From the NCBI GenBank assembly GCA_037447655.1, contig JBBHKE010003430.1:128001-138422 (forward strand): a stretch of DNA of 10,422 bases, given 5' to 3'. Below, in pieces: positions 1 to 7,755 of the stretch; position 1 is the first letter of the stretch; the number at the start of each line of letters is the position of its first letter. This DNA is from Zygnema cylindricum. Lineage: Eukaryota; Streptophyta; Zygnematophyceae; Zygnematales; Zygnemataceae. The notes under the pieces were generated by a model. The model had not been told where the DNA came from, made no database searches, and saw only the letters and a program-made list of their open reading frames with translations. Made by a program: the position numbers and the translations under genes.

Positions 1-46
1 AAGCTGGAGGATGTGATGACCCATTACAACTTGGGTCCAAATGGAG
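1..46 (+). CDS. GPN2: GPN2 exon 1 in window (5' partial): GPN loop
   Basis: Reads [15 protein letters not shown] plus one base (phase 1). It contains the Gly-Pro-Asn loop that names the family and inserts into the active site of the dimer partner. The donor is GGAG|gtatat at 47. The exon continues upstream beyond the window, where the P-loop must lie. Confidence 0.93.
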
Positions 47-3000
47 GTATATGCTCTGGATTTACATAACACGACTATTGTCTATTATGAATCCACAAGG
101 AGGATTTGATGCCTTAATCCTAACATGACAAAGTCTATAACTACGCAAAACACACAAAAAGAAGAAATGACTAAGTCGAAAACAAAGTACAAGGGCCTGC
201 AAATGACACGTTTTTCATGGCTTAGATTGTGGGTTATTTCATTCTCTATACTGTGATGTGATGTTGTCAAATTAGTTGCTGTGTTATTTTTCTTAAATGG
301 AAGGTGTTTGTGCTTTTATGTCTCGGAGAATAGGTTTGCGGTTGTTGATTTGTGTGGATGTTTTTTTTTTGTCCTCGAACATTCCGGAGTGGAATTCTTA
401 CTTCATCTGAGGGGCAATGGGAGTTTATTGCGAGGTTGAACAACCACTTATAAATTTCTGTTAAGGTTTTTAGTTTATAGGGAATCATGATGTCTGCAAA
501 AATGACCCCATTTCTGGAACATGATTGCTCTGTTAACATGTAGCCGTATTGCACTGGCGCTCAACTGCAGCTGCAGAATACAGTTTTGAAAAACATTTGT
601 AACGATCTAGGAGTATATTATCAAAAGGGAGGATGTTAAAGGGGAGATCTGGATTTTTGAATGGTTCGTTTGTGATTTTGTGTAGGTCTGGTGTTCTGTA
701 TGGACTATCTGGAAAAGAATATCGATTGGCTGAAAGAAAAGCTGAAGCCGTTTGAAAAAGGTGGGCAATTACTTTCTCAAAGCATTTGTGGAAGAACATC
801 AGCAAGTTAGAGGTACACCGTGTATCGCTTTTAGTGTTAATGTTTTTTTTATGCCATTTAAGTCAACTTCTCTCTAAGCGCATGTTGTTCAATTTTGGGA
901 GTTAGGAAGCTTATCTTGCATCGCAAATGTTGGATTAACAATCAGAGAAATGTGCACAGAAAAATATGAGTTTAAGTACTGAAAAAAAAATAACACTAAG
1001 AGCGATACGAGGTCCTGCTTCGAACTCAAACATATCGCCATTAAAGTAAGTGAATGATCAGTGTTAGCAGTTTATTAGAGTTAGTCACAATGAATTGTCT
1101 TTTGTAGCCTGGCTATTTATGGGCCACTCAATTAGATATTGTTATTCACACTAGTTTATGATTTCGGTTAAGAAAACACTTAAATCAGAGTGTTTAACTC
1201 TAATAGCGATGGCAGTGTCCTAGCCATCATAGCCATTCGGTCATTGGCTAATATCACAGGAGGATACATGTTACAGATCATTACATTATTTTTGACTGCC
1301 CCGGCCAAGTGGAGCTCTTTACTCTTCATGACAATGTTAAGAATGTGATCCGGGAGATGACTACGAAATGGCAATACAGGGTATGTTATACCCATTTCTC
1401 ATTACGAAAGAAAACGATAGGTCTTCAGGTTGTTTGTTTTCCCTTCTACTGTGTACTCTGTTGGAACTTCATCCAAAAAGTTGTTAGTTAGCTAATACAA
1501 AACGTCCATTTTTATGCAAATCATAATTTCTACTGTAATTAGTCTAAACCACACTATTTTTGAACTAAGTTGTTTTAGTGAATTTCTACGTGAAAATAAG
1601 AAGTGACTTTGGGTAAACAACATGACTTAACATGGACAGCGCCTGATCTGAAAACATCACACTTTTAATTGTGTGGATATGCATTGTAATATCACAAATG
1701 AAATCGGCTACAATTTGCAACTCATTGGTTCACATATGCTTGAAAGAATTAGCAACCCAAACAAACATAACATCCCCAAACAGTTGAAGAAAAAAACCCC
1801 CAAAAAAAAGAAGACTGGAAACTTGCAAAATGGACTTCCATCCCTTAAAACCAAAACCTGAAGTGAATTGGGGAAGAAATTGAGGAAGTAAATTGGGTTG
1901 TTGTTTTCAGCTGGTTGCAGTTCACCTGATAGATGCTCACTTAATATTTTGAGCACAACACGCCGAAGATTTGAAAATAGTCCCAAAAACGATAAAAAAT
2001 AGAAAAAAAGGACACGCAAAATGGACTTCTGGCTGTTAAACCAAAGCCTAAAATCATTTGGGGAAGTAATTTGGGGAAGTAAATTGGGGAGGAGTGTGAG
2101 TTTTCAGTTGGTGGCGGTTCACCTGGTAGATGCCCACTTGTGTTCGGAGCCCAACAAATATGTCGCAGCCGCAATATTGTCGCTCTCCACTATGCTCCAC
2201 TTGGAGCTTCCTCACGTGAATGTTTTGTCGAAGATTGATCTTGTGGAGCATTACGGCAAACTCGGTGAGGCAGTCCTTTCAGATTCGTCTTATTAGGCAT
2301 ACAGGGCATATTTTTCTCACATTTTTAGATCAGGTTTGGGTCAACTTTTGGTCATGTTACGCAATTTTGACCAATTTGGTAAGATGACCAAAAGATGACC
2401 AAAAAAAAGTGTAAGCCAGAATATGCTTATTGAATTGACCAAACTAAAATTAAGCGCCTACTTTTTAATGCTTAAATATACATTACATTAGATAAATGAG
2501 AGTGGATAATTTAGAGTGGAACGCGCTAATTCTCGTGGGAAAACAAGTGGAAGAGTGAGGATTTTGAAAACTAGCATGTAAGTGGACCACAGGATAATAT
2601 TTTCTAGTAGGAAAATTAGTGGAGAATGAGCATCTATATTAAAGCACTTCTATCCTTCCTGTGCAAGAAAAAGGCTTTGCTGAAAACCGCTTTACCTCCA
2701 TCTTTTGTTGATGACACAATGCTTTGTGTTTTGCATAGACTTCTGACTGTCTTTTGTTTGTTTTCACTCGTTCCTTTGTATTGTAGAGAAAGACATCCGC
2801 CTGTGAGGTATAATATAAGTGTGTGATATAATGTTTATATATAAGTTAGTTTGTATGTAATAAATCCGCCTGTGAGGTATAATATAAGTGTGTGATATAA
2901 TGTTCATATATAAGTTTGTATGTAAAGTAGACAAAAGGGTGGGACTGGGCCAGCTTTCAATCTGGATTACTATATGGAGGTGCAAGACTTGAATTATCTC

Positions 3001-5438
3001 CAAAGTCATCTTGATCAAGACCGTCGTATGGCTAAATACAGGTAAAAAAAAATTTTCATTTTTTAACATTGTCTCATAAGCTTGAATAATACCTTTTTTT
3101 CTATAAGTGTCAGTAGACATGATGGTGTATGCATTGAGGAGTTTTGGTTGTGTCATTAACAACATTCTTCTTTTCCAGCCTGTGTTACCTTTTTGTTAAG
3201 AAATTGTTGTTTTTTAGCCATTTGGGTACTTGTCACAGAAATTAAATTTAGAGTTTGAATTCTATGTACAGAAAGGGGCCGAGATTACAATGGTCCTTAT
3301 TGATCCCTCTTTCACATGTTCTTTGTTATTATCTTACATGTATTTAAGAAATAGATTGTGGCAATATGAGGTATTGATGAAACACTTGACATTTCATTGT
3401 AGCTGAGAGCTCTAATGTGAGAAAATGAGGACAAGTTATTCGTTTAATTCAAATTCTACTTAGTAATATTGCTTTTTTTTTGCACTTTGGACCTAACTTG
3501 AAAACAATGGAGCATTCCCGAATGTTTTGCTCTTTGACTAATTAGAGACTTTTTGTGAACTTTTATTCGAATTCCTGTATCTGAGATTTTATGTCTAACC
3601 TTGAGATTTTGTTAGTGAATGCAATAATTGGTGATTTTATGGAAATTTTTTTTTTTTTCTGGTTTGTTTCATATCGACCCGGAGTCTTGTTTCACATGTA
3701 TTTCACGTCTTTTTTTTTTTTATATCCGTAAAATGGTGGGAGAAGGGCGGGGAAAGGAGGTGCAGGAAAATGACAGCAGCACTTTGTGAAGTCATAGAGG
3801 ACTTCTCACTTGTTAACTTTGAGACATTAAATATTCAGGTTTGTATTCTGTTGTACTATTTGCACTTTTTTTTTTGCTTTTGAACTATTTGCTATTTTGT
3901 TTTTTTTTTTTGGTTTGTACTATTTTTCAATCGCTGGTTCATTACTGTTTTTGCATTCTCACCATTTCTTTAGTAAACGAAGGATGTACCTGTTTCTATC
4001 TCGATGTTCTGTTTTTCACGAAAATTTTCGTCTTATATGGGAAGTAGAAACCAAAATAGGAAGAGAAATGGCGATGTGCACATAAACCTGAGAATATACT
4101 GTAAGGAGAAAATAGATTGAATTTTGCGTACCAATCCTTATGCATATGTTATTGCTTGTAACCATATATGGTCACGTTATATGCATTTAATTTGACTTTA
4201 TCACTATTTCATTCAAATGAGAAGTTCATAATTTCGTTTTTCGTTTTTTACGGTTCAGAATCGTGCTTTTATAACCCACTTCTTGTCAGTCTCTTTTAAG
4301 CCGCTTCTCGGGAAAGTTTTCTCTTCTCAATAAAGTTTATAAAAATATTTCGGAGCTCACAAAGTGTTCAATTTTTCAAAATGTGTTCGATTCATCAAAA
4401 ATGTGTTCGATTTATCAAAAATGTGTTCGGTTTTTTTAAAATGTGTGCAGGATAAAGAAAGTGTTGCGAGTTTGGTAAGAATAATTGACAAAAGTAATGG
4501 TTTTGCTTTTGCTCCTATTGACGGGAGTGTGGACTACAATACAGTGGTGGCTGGAGGAGCCGATTTTGACTACAATCGATATCCATTCAGTCAATTACTT
4601 ACTCTTTATTACCCTTTATTACCCTTTATTATCCTTTATTACCCTATATTACCTTTTATTACTCGTTATTACACTTTGTTACCCTTTATTACCCTTTATT
4701 ACCCTTTGTTACCCTTTATTACCCTTTAGTAACCTTTAGTACCCTTATTACCCGTTATTACCCTTGATGACCCTTTATCACCCTTTGTCTTTCTTTCCCT
4801 TCTGAGTTTTTGTTCCATTTTCGTTTGGTTTTTGCTCGCTGATTTTTGTCTGGATTTTTTGTTTGGTTTTTTGTTTGGCTTTCTGTGTGCTTTTTTGTTT
4901 AGTTTCTTGTTTTCGTTTTTTGTATGATTTTCTGTTCGGTTTTTTTGTTTTATTATTTTTATTGATTTTCCCCATCCGTTGTGGTTCATTCCCTTATGAA
5001 AACTAAACATTTTTCCTTTACCGTATATAGCTTATTACCTTATAAGAACTGAATATTTTTCCCATACTTAAATGTACCTTATTCCCTAACAAAAAACTGA
5101 ACATTTCCCATACTTTATGTATTTATTCCCCAACAAAAAACTGAACATTTTCCCATACTTCGTGTAATTCATTCTCCTACGAAAACTGAATGTTTTCCTT
5201 ACAATGTAATATATTCCCCAAAACTGAAAATTATCCACATTAACTCTATAAAATGGGTAAAACTGTCTATGTGACATCACCGTCTCTGGTCCAGGTTTAA
5301 TTTTTATCTTTCTTTAAACATATGTGGCTTACGTTTTAACGGTTTTTTTGTATAAATTCGGTTTTTTATTTTTGTTTTTTTTGGGTACCTTAACTGAAAA
5401 CCACAATTGGCGCGGTTCAGGAAAAATATATGGTGTAA
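1..5438 (+). CDS. GPN2: GPN-loop GTPase 2 (GPN2-like), multi-exon gene, 5' partial
   Basis: Gene-level entry; the coding exons are listed separately. GPN2 is a homodimer-type P-loop GTPase of the SIMIBI class that acts in the cytoplasm in assembly and nuclear import of RNA polymerases II and III, together with its paralogues GPN1 and GPN3 (family knowledge). Seven exons join with matching phases, and an eighth is likely. Visible motifs in order are the GPN loop (LGPNGG, exon 1), the G3/Walker B box DCPGQVEL (exon 3), the AVHLVDAH and TMLHLELPH segments and the G4-like SKIDL with EHYGKLA (exon 4 into 5), FNLDYY (exon 5), and IEDFSLVNF (exon 6). The combination EHYGKLAFNLDYY distinguishes GPN2 from GPN1 and GPN3, recalled from the human paralogues. 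The visible 234 residues plus about 68 missing ones give about 302, close to the human length of about 310. The P-loop and start codon lie upstream of the window. The 3' end is uncertain because a minisatellite replaces the expected last donor. Confidence 0.95.
47..685 (+). other. Intron 1 (639 nt)
   Basis: GT-AG intron with donor gtatat and acceptor ttttgtgtag. It is T-rich in the sense direction, with a T10 run near 361. It contains a small ctgcagctgcag palindrome at about 565-576. No coding sequence on either strand looks conserved; the minus-strand open frames here have no recognisable motif. Confidence 0.85.
686..760 (+). CDS. GPN2: GPN2 exon 2
   Basis: 75 nt: two bases complete the Gly codon, then 24 codons from [11 protein letters not shown] to KPFEK, then one base. 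This matches the family segment that follows the GPN loop (LxxCMEYLxxNxDWL). Its acceptor is tgtag and its donor AAAAG|gtgggc. Phase 1 on both sides agrees with the neighbouring exons. Confidence 0.94.
761..1276 (+). other. Intron 2 (516 nt)
   Basis: GT-AG intron with donor gtgggc and acceptor acatgttacag. It contains an inverted-repeat pair at 822-839 and 991-1008, listed separately. A looser copy of the same motif (taactctaatagcgat) lies near 1195. No coding content seen. Confidence 0.85.
822..1008. repeat. MITE-like inverted repeat in intron 2
   Basis: The 18-nt arm gtatcgcttttagtgtta at 822-839 has its reverse complement at 991-1008 with 17 of 18 bases matching. The inner sides of both arms are homopolymer-rich (T8 and A9). 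The span of about 187 nt resembles a small non-autonomous transposon with terminal inverted repeats, but I see no clear target-site duplication. Confidence 0.5.
1277..1380 (+). CDS. GPN2: GPN2 exon 3: G3 box
   Basis: 104 nt: two bases complete an Asp codon, then 34 codons reading [19 protein letters not shown] and on to KWQYR. DCPGQ is the G3/Walker B motif of GPN GTPases; its Asp coordinates Mg and its Gln lies by the gamma phosphate (family knowledge). Acceptor is ttacag and donor CAGG|gtatgt, phase 0. Confidence 0.96.
1381..2107 (+). other. Intron 3 (727 nt) with a duplicated exon boundary
   Basis: GT-AG intron with donor gtatgt and acceptor gagttttcag. Its last ~340 nt contain a tandem duplication of the intron 3/exon 4 junction. 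The stretch 1381-1770 is ordinary AT-rich intron. Confidence 0.85.
1770..2155 (+). repeat. Diverged tandem duplication (~195-nt unit) over the intron 3/exon 4 junction
   Basis: Copy 1 is about 1770-1960 and copy 2 about 1961-2155. Shared landmarks are gcaaaatggacttc (1825 and 2016), ttggggaag and gaagtaaattggg, the acceptor ttttcag (1904-1910 and 2101-2107), gttcacctg, and gagc-caaca. Offsets range from 191 to 197 nt. Identity by eye is about four fifths. Copy 2 supplies the real exon 4 acceptor. Confidence 0.85.
1911..1952 (+). pseudogene. Pseudo-exon: duplicated start of GPN2 exon 4
   Basis: Directly after an intact-looking ttttcag acceptor the sequence reads [13 protein letters not shown] then TGA. 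The true exon 4 reads [15 protein letters not shown]. In the first 32 bases there are five differences from exon 4, four of them silent and one Val/Ile. Splicing exon 3 into this acceptor is in phase and would stop translation after 13 codons. No donor follows. Confidence 0.8.
2108..2264 (+). CDS. GPN2: GPN2 exon 4: G4-like SKID motif
   Basis: 157 nt: 52 codons plus one base, beginning [18 protein letters not shown] and ending [12 protein letters not shown]. It holds the hallmark [11 protein letters not shown] segment and the guanine-specificity motif SKID. Acceptor is ttttcag and donor CTCG|gtgagg. The junction with exon 5 gives GCT (Ala), restoring KLAFNLDYY. Confidence 0.97.
2265..2953 (+). 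other. Intron 4 (689 nt)
   Basis: GT-AG intron with donor gtgagg and acceptor gggactgggccag. It contains a small stem with 11-nt arms (2345-2355 with 2384-2394, loop 28 nt), a 69-nt tandem duplication near its end, and a G-run-rich acceptor region. No conserved coding sequence seen. Confidence 0.85.
2795..2926 (+). repeat. Recent 69-nt tandem duplication in intron 4
   Basis: Copy 1 is 2795-2863 and copy 2 starts at 2864, both opening atccgcctgtgaggtataat. Over most of their length they differ by one substitution (ttt/ttc), with a 4-nt deletion (ttag) near the end of copy 2. Near-identity points to a young event. Copy 2 ends about 27 nt before exon 5. Confidence 0.9.
2954..3041 (+). CDS. GPN2: GPN2 exon 5
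   Basis: 88 nt: CT completes Ala, then 28 codons from [16 protein letters not shown] to RRMAKY, then AG. This is the GPN2-typical FNLDYYxEVxDLxYL segment. Acceptor is gggccag and donor TACAG|gtaaaa. Confidence 0.95.
3042..3765 (+). other. Intron 5 (724 nt)
   Basis: GT-AG intron with donor gtaaaa. It is T-rich with long T runs near 3648 and 3711, and ends in a G-rich 35-nt stretch (3731-3765) instead of a pyrimidine tract. The open frame running antisense across intron 5, exon 5 and intron 4 has no conserved motif. Confidence 0.85.
3766..3838 (+). CDS. GPN2: GPN2 exon 6
   Basis: 73 nt: G completes an Arg codon split with exon 5, then 24 codons [18 protein letters not shown] to NIQ. It matches the LxxLIEDxSLVxFxxLNIQ segment of GPN2 proteins. 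Acceptor is ggtgcag and donor CAG|gtttgt, phase 0. Confidence 0.95.
3839..4450 (+). other. Intron 6 (612 nt)
   Basis: GT-AG intron with donor gtttgt. It is T-rich at its start and carries an AATAAA at about 4329, probably fortuitous. It ends in a short minisatellite that runs into the acceptor. The T-rich open frames in it are low complexity and are not called as genes. Confidence 0.85.
4362..4450 (+). repeat. 21-nt minisatellite ending in the exon 7 acceptor
   Basis: About four units of aaaatgtgttcgatttatca, diverging toward the end. The final unit reads aaaatgtgtgcag, so the splice acceptor of exon 7 is itself a modified repeat unit. Confidence 0.8.
4451..4594 (+). CDS. GPN2: GPN2 exon 7 (last well-supported exon)
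   Basis: Reads [20 protein letters not shown] and on to [14 protein letters not shown], 48 codons. This matches the family segment DKESIxxxxxxxDKxNGY and the C-terminal GADF. After ADF there are nine residues ending in Gln, the same spacing as human GPN2 has before EKY. The 3' boundary is inferred: the next bases are ttactt, not a GT donor. A weak gt at 4590 would give phase 1. Without splicing the frame runs to a TAG at 4727-4729. Confidence 0.88.
4598..4788 (+). repeat. 10-nt minisatellite (accctttatt)n
   Basis: About 19 units of a 10-nt period, mostly accctttatt with variants (gttattaccc, tttagtaacc). It begins four bases after the last conserved GPN2 codon. In frame it encodes a hydrophobic tail of L, P, F, Y, I and T residues up to the TAG at 4727-4729. 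Confidence 0.92.
4988..5235 (+). repeat. ~45-nt diverged tandem repeats, about six units
   Basis: The core aaaactgaacattttcccatac recurs at about 4998, 5045, 5092, 5134, 5180 and 5220, spaced 40-48 nt. Units are diverged, indicating an old array. The minus-strand open frame over it is a by-product of the repeat. Confidence 0.8.
5421..5438 (+). CDS. GPN2: Candidate GPN2 terminal exon 8 (EKYMV, stop)
   Basis: After ggttcag the bases read GAA AAA TAT ATG GTG TAA, giving EKYMV and a stop. GPN2 proteins carry a conserved QEKY near the C-terminus, and exon 7 ends in Gln at the matching spacing, so phase 0 joining gives PFSQ-EKYMV. The doubt is the missing donor at 4595. A phase 1 alternative would run into the GA-rich tract to a stop at 5564-5566 and has no family support. 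Confidence 0.55.
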   Translation, partial: EKYMV

Positions 5439-5455
5439 CCGGAATCAATACATTT

Positions 5456-5566
5456 GAGAGAAAAGGGAGAGAGGGAGAGGGAGAGGGAGGGGGAGAGAAC
5501 TCAGAATCGATACATTTCGGAGAAAACTACAGAAAGAGGGGAGATGGAGAGGAAAAGAAGTTGTAA
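5456..5566 (+). repeat. GA-rich tract with gaatcgatac repeats
   Basis: Purine-rich runs of gagaggg type, interspersed with gaatcgatac-like motifs (about 5443, 5507, 5570, and a partial one near 5605). The open frames across it are low-complexity Glu/Arg/Gly and are not called as genes. Confidence 0.75.
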
Positions 5567-5758
5567 TCGGAATCGATACCTTCCTACTTGTCAGGATTAT
5601 CATTCAGAATCGAAAAAAAATCAAAAGAATTCAAAATTTCCCGAGAGAATTTCAAAATTTGAAAGATTTTTATTTTTTTCTAAACAATTTTTATGGAGGA
5701 TATAATACGGTCTTAAGAGCCAACTATTATTTGAGGATTTTTTACAGATTTTAGTGTT

Positions 5759-5890
5759 TTTAGGGTTTTTTTACGGTTTCGAGGATTAAGGGTTTTCAGG
5801 GTTTTTGAAGTTTTTAGGTTTAGGGTTTTTAGGTTTTTTTTACAGTTCTGAGAGTTTAGGGTTTTTAGGGATTTTAGGGTTTTTTAGTTT
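5759..5890 (+). repeat. Degenerate TTTAGGG-like (telomere-like) array, G-rich strand on +
   Basis: About ten ttAGGGtttt motifs with irregular spacing and variable T runs. It resembles interstitial plant/algal-type TTTAGGG repeats but is too degenerate to be a functional telomere. Confidence 0.65.
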
Positions 5891-6206
5891 TTCTTTCATC
5901 TTTTACAGGAATCTTGTAGACAATTCATTGTATATATAGAGTGGACGATATTGGAAAATATTTGTCGATGCTAAAAATACCAAAAATCTGTGTTTTAATC
6001 TTGGTTCTTTTTTTGGAGGGGGGTTATGCAGGAAGATTGAGAATTGTTTAGAGAACTTTTTTATTTTTTTGTCTTTTTTTTCTTATTATTTTTTTCTTTT
6101 TTTTGCTCAGTTTTTCATGCGTTGTCGCCTAAAATTGGTTGGTAAGAAAATTATAAGGAGACCAAAAACCTTTTTTATCTTTGGTTTTGTGGACTTGTTA
6201 AACAAA
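5891..6206. other. T-rich non-coding stretch
   Basis: Between the telomere-like array and the large microsatellite. It contains long T runs at about 6056-6115. I see no gene, RNA or structured repeat here. Confidence 0.7.
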
Positions 6207-6356
6207 TATTTATTTATTTATTTATTTTATTATTTTATTTATTAATTAATTAATTAATTTATTTATTTATTTATTTATTTATTAATTAATTTATTTATTT
6301 ATTTATTTATTTTATTTTATTTATTTATTTATTTTATTTATTTATTTATTTATTTT

Positions 6357-6387
<31 letters not shown>

Positions 6388-6983
6388 TATTTTATTTATT
6401 TATTTATTTTATTTATTTATTTATTATTTATTTATTTATTTTATTTATTATTTATTTATTTATTATTTTATTTATTTATTATTTTATTTAGTTAGTTAGT
6501 TAGTTAGTTACTTGGTTATTTATTTATTCATTTCTTTATATAGCTAGTTGTTTAGTTATTTGTTTGTTTAGTTAGTTACTTGGTTATTTATTTATTTAGT
6601 CATTTCTTTATTTAGCTAGTTATTTAGTTATTTGTTTGTTTATTTATTTATTTCTTTCTTTATTTACTATTTAATTATTTACTATTTATTTATCTAGTTA
6701 TTTATTTATTATTTATTTATTTAGTTATTTGTTTGTTTATTTAGATATTTCTTTATTTAGTTATTTATTTATTTATTTAGTTACTATTTATTTAGTTATT
6801 TATTTAGTCATTTCTTTATTTAGCTAGTTATTTAGTTGTTTGTTTATTGAGTTATTTGTTTCTTTATTTGTTTAATTGTTTATTTATTTATTTATTTATT
6901 TATGTATGTATTTATTTATTTATTTGTTTATTTATTCATTTATTTGTTTATTTATTCATGTATTTGTTTGTTTGTTTGTTTTT
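6207..6983 (+). repeat. Large TTTA microsatellite (~780 nt)
   Basis: Almost uninterrupted tttA units, beginning as attt/tttatt, drifting through gttagtta (6488-6620) and tttgttta variants, and ending in (tttg)n at 6964-6983. There are no Gs at all for the first ~280 nt. All frames are repeat products. Confidence 0.97.
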
Positions 6984-7244
6984 GGAGGAGATTCTGATCT
7001 ATAATTAATTGGGTCCCCAGTTTAGTCGGTTTTTTCTATCGGTAATTTTGTTTGGGAAAAATATTTTTCACGTTTTACCTTTATTTTTTCCTGTGTTAAA
7101 GTGTCACAAAAAAAATATTATGCGTGATAAAATTATATTTTATAATAAAATTGTTTTTGTATTTTTTATCTGGAGGGAATTTTTCGAAGGAAATTTTTAG
7201 ATGGAAACTTATTTTTTGTGGAGGGAATTCGGTACCTTAAATTT
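6984..7244. other. T-rich intergenic stretch
   Basis: No recognisable gene. A 63-codon open frame on + at 7009-7200 is rich in F, K and I and lacks motifs or a conserved look. Confidence 0.65.
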
Positions 7245-7296
7245 GGAAGGGGGCGAGGATAGGGGAGAGGGGGAGAGAGGGAGAGGGAGGAAGGAT
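7245..7296 (+). repeat. GA-rich tract
   Basis: A purine run of gagggggagagaggg type, similar in composition to 5456-5500, 9032-9109 and 10380-10422. Confidence 0.85.
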
Positions 7297-7755
7297 GATA
7301 TAGCCCTCATTTGGACAACTGATGTTTTTATAAAGAGTGGGTAATACTAATTTCTAAGTCTTCTTTATAGAAAAGAAAAAGAGAAATCTCAAGACCTGAG
7401 CCCAAACGGTATTAAGTGTTTATTTTGACAAGTTTTTCAGTTAAACCATTAACCAATTAAAAAACGTTTTTGTTTCTTCCTGTATTTAATTGGATTTCCA
7501 TTCGAGTGTGGGTAACTGGGGTTTTATAGTCTCTTGGATTGTCTCATTCAAATCAACTGAAGAATCATCAATCATTATAAACCATATATCAAAAGTACCG
7601 TATTTTTATATCAAGAGTACAATATTTTTTGCAGTACTGTACGCACAATAGGTGTAAATTAGGTGTACGGCGCTAAGACTCAGGGTAAAATTCCTCGTTT
7701 ACACATTTTACTGATGTAATACATGATAATATTCCTAATATTTCCTAATTCATCA
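7297..7755. other. Intergenic, no gene seen
   Basis: AT-rich DNA without repeats or conserved reading frames. Strand composition begins to shift from T-rich to A-rich here. Confidence 0.6.

Larger units (their letters stand above)
4595..5420 (+). other. Probable intron 7 (826 nt) or 3' UTR, filled with repeats
   Basis: It contains a 10-nt minisatellite, a T/GTTT-rich stretch (about 4795-4975), and tandem repeats of about 45 nt (4988-5235). It ends in ggcgcggttcag, a plausible acceptor. The start lacks a canonical donor. If not spliced, this is a 3' UTR beyond a read-through stop at 4727. Confidence 0.5.

Noticed and set aside
85-805. Minus-strand frames in intron 1 and exon 2
   Set aside because: Antisense to T-rich intron and a true exon; no conserved motif.
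1708-2174. Two minus-strand frames resembling each other
   Set aside because: Their similarity reflects the tandem duplication of the intron 3/exon 4 junction and not a duplicated antisense gene.
2764-3165. Minus-strand frame of 133 codons over introns 4 and 5
   Set aside because: It runs antisense across GPN2 exon 5 and includes the 69-nt duplication, giving a repeated peptide. No domain recognisable.
4329-4336. AATAAA polyadenylation signal
   Set aside because: It lies in intron 6 upstream of a strongly supported exon, so it is not the gene's end in the main transcript.
4726-5010. Lysine/Asn-rich minus-strand frame, basic-protein-like
   Set aside because: Translation of T-rich GTTT repeats read from the other strand; low complexity.
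5324-5705. Glu/Gly/Arg-rich + strand frames
   Set aside because: Products of the GA-rich tract. Only the short EKYMV segment in a different frame has family support.
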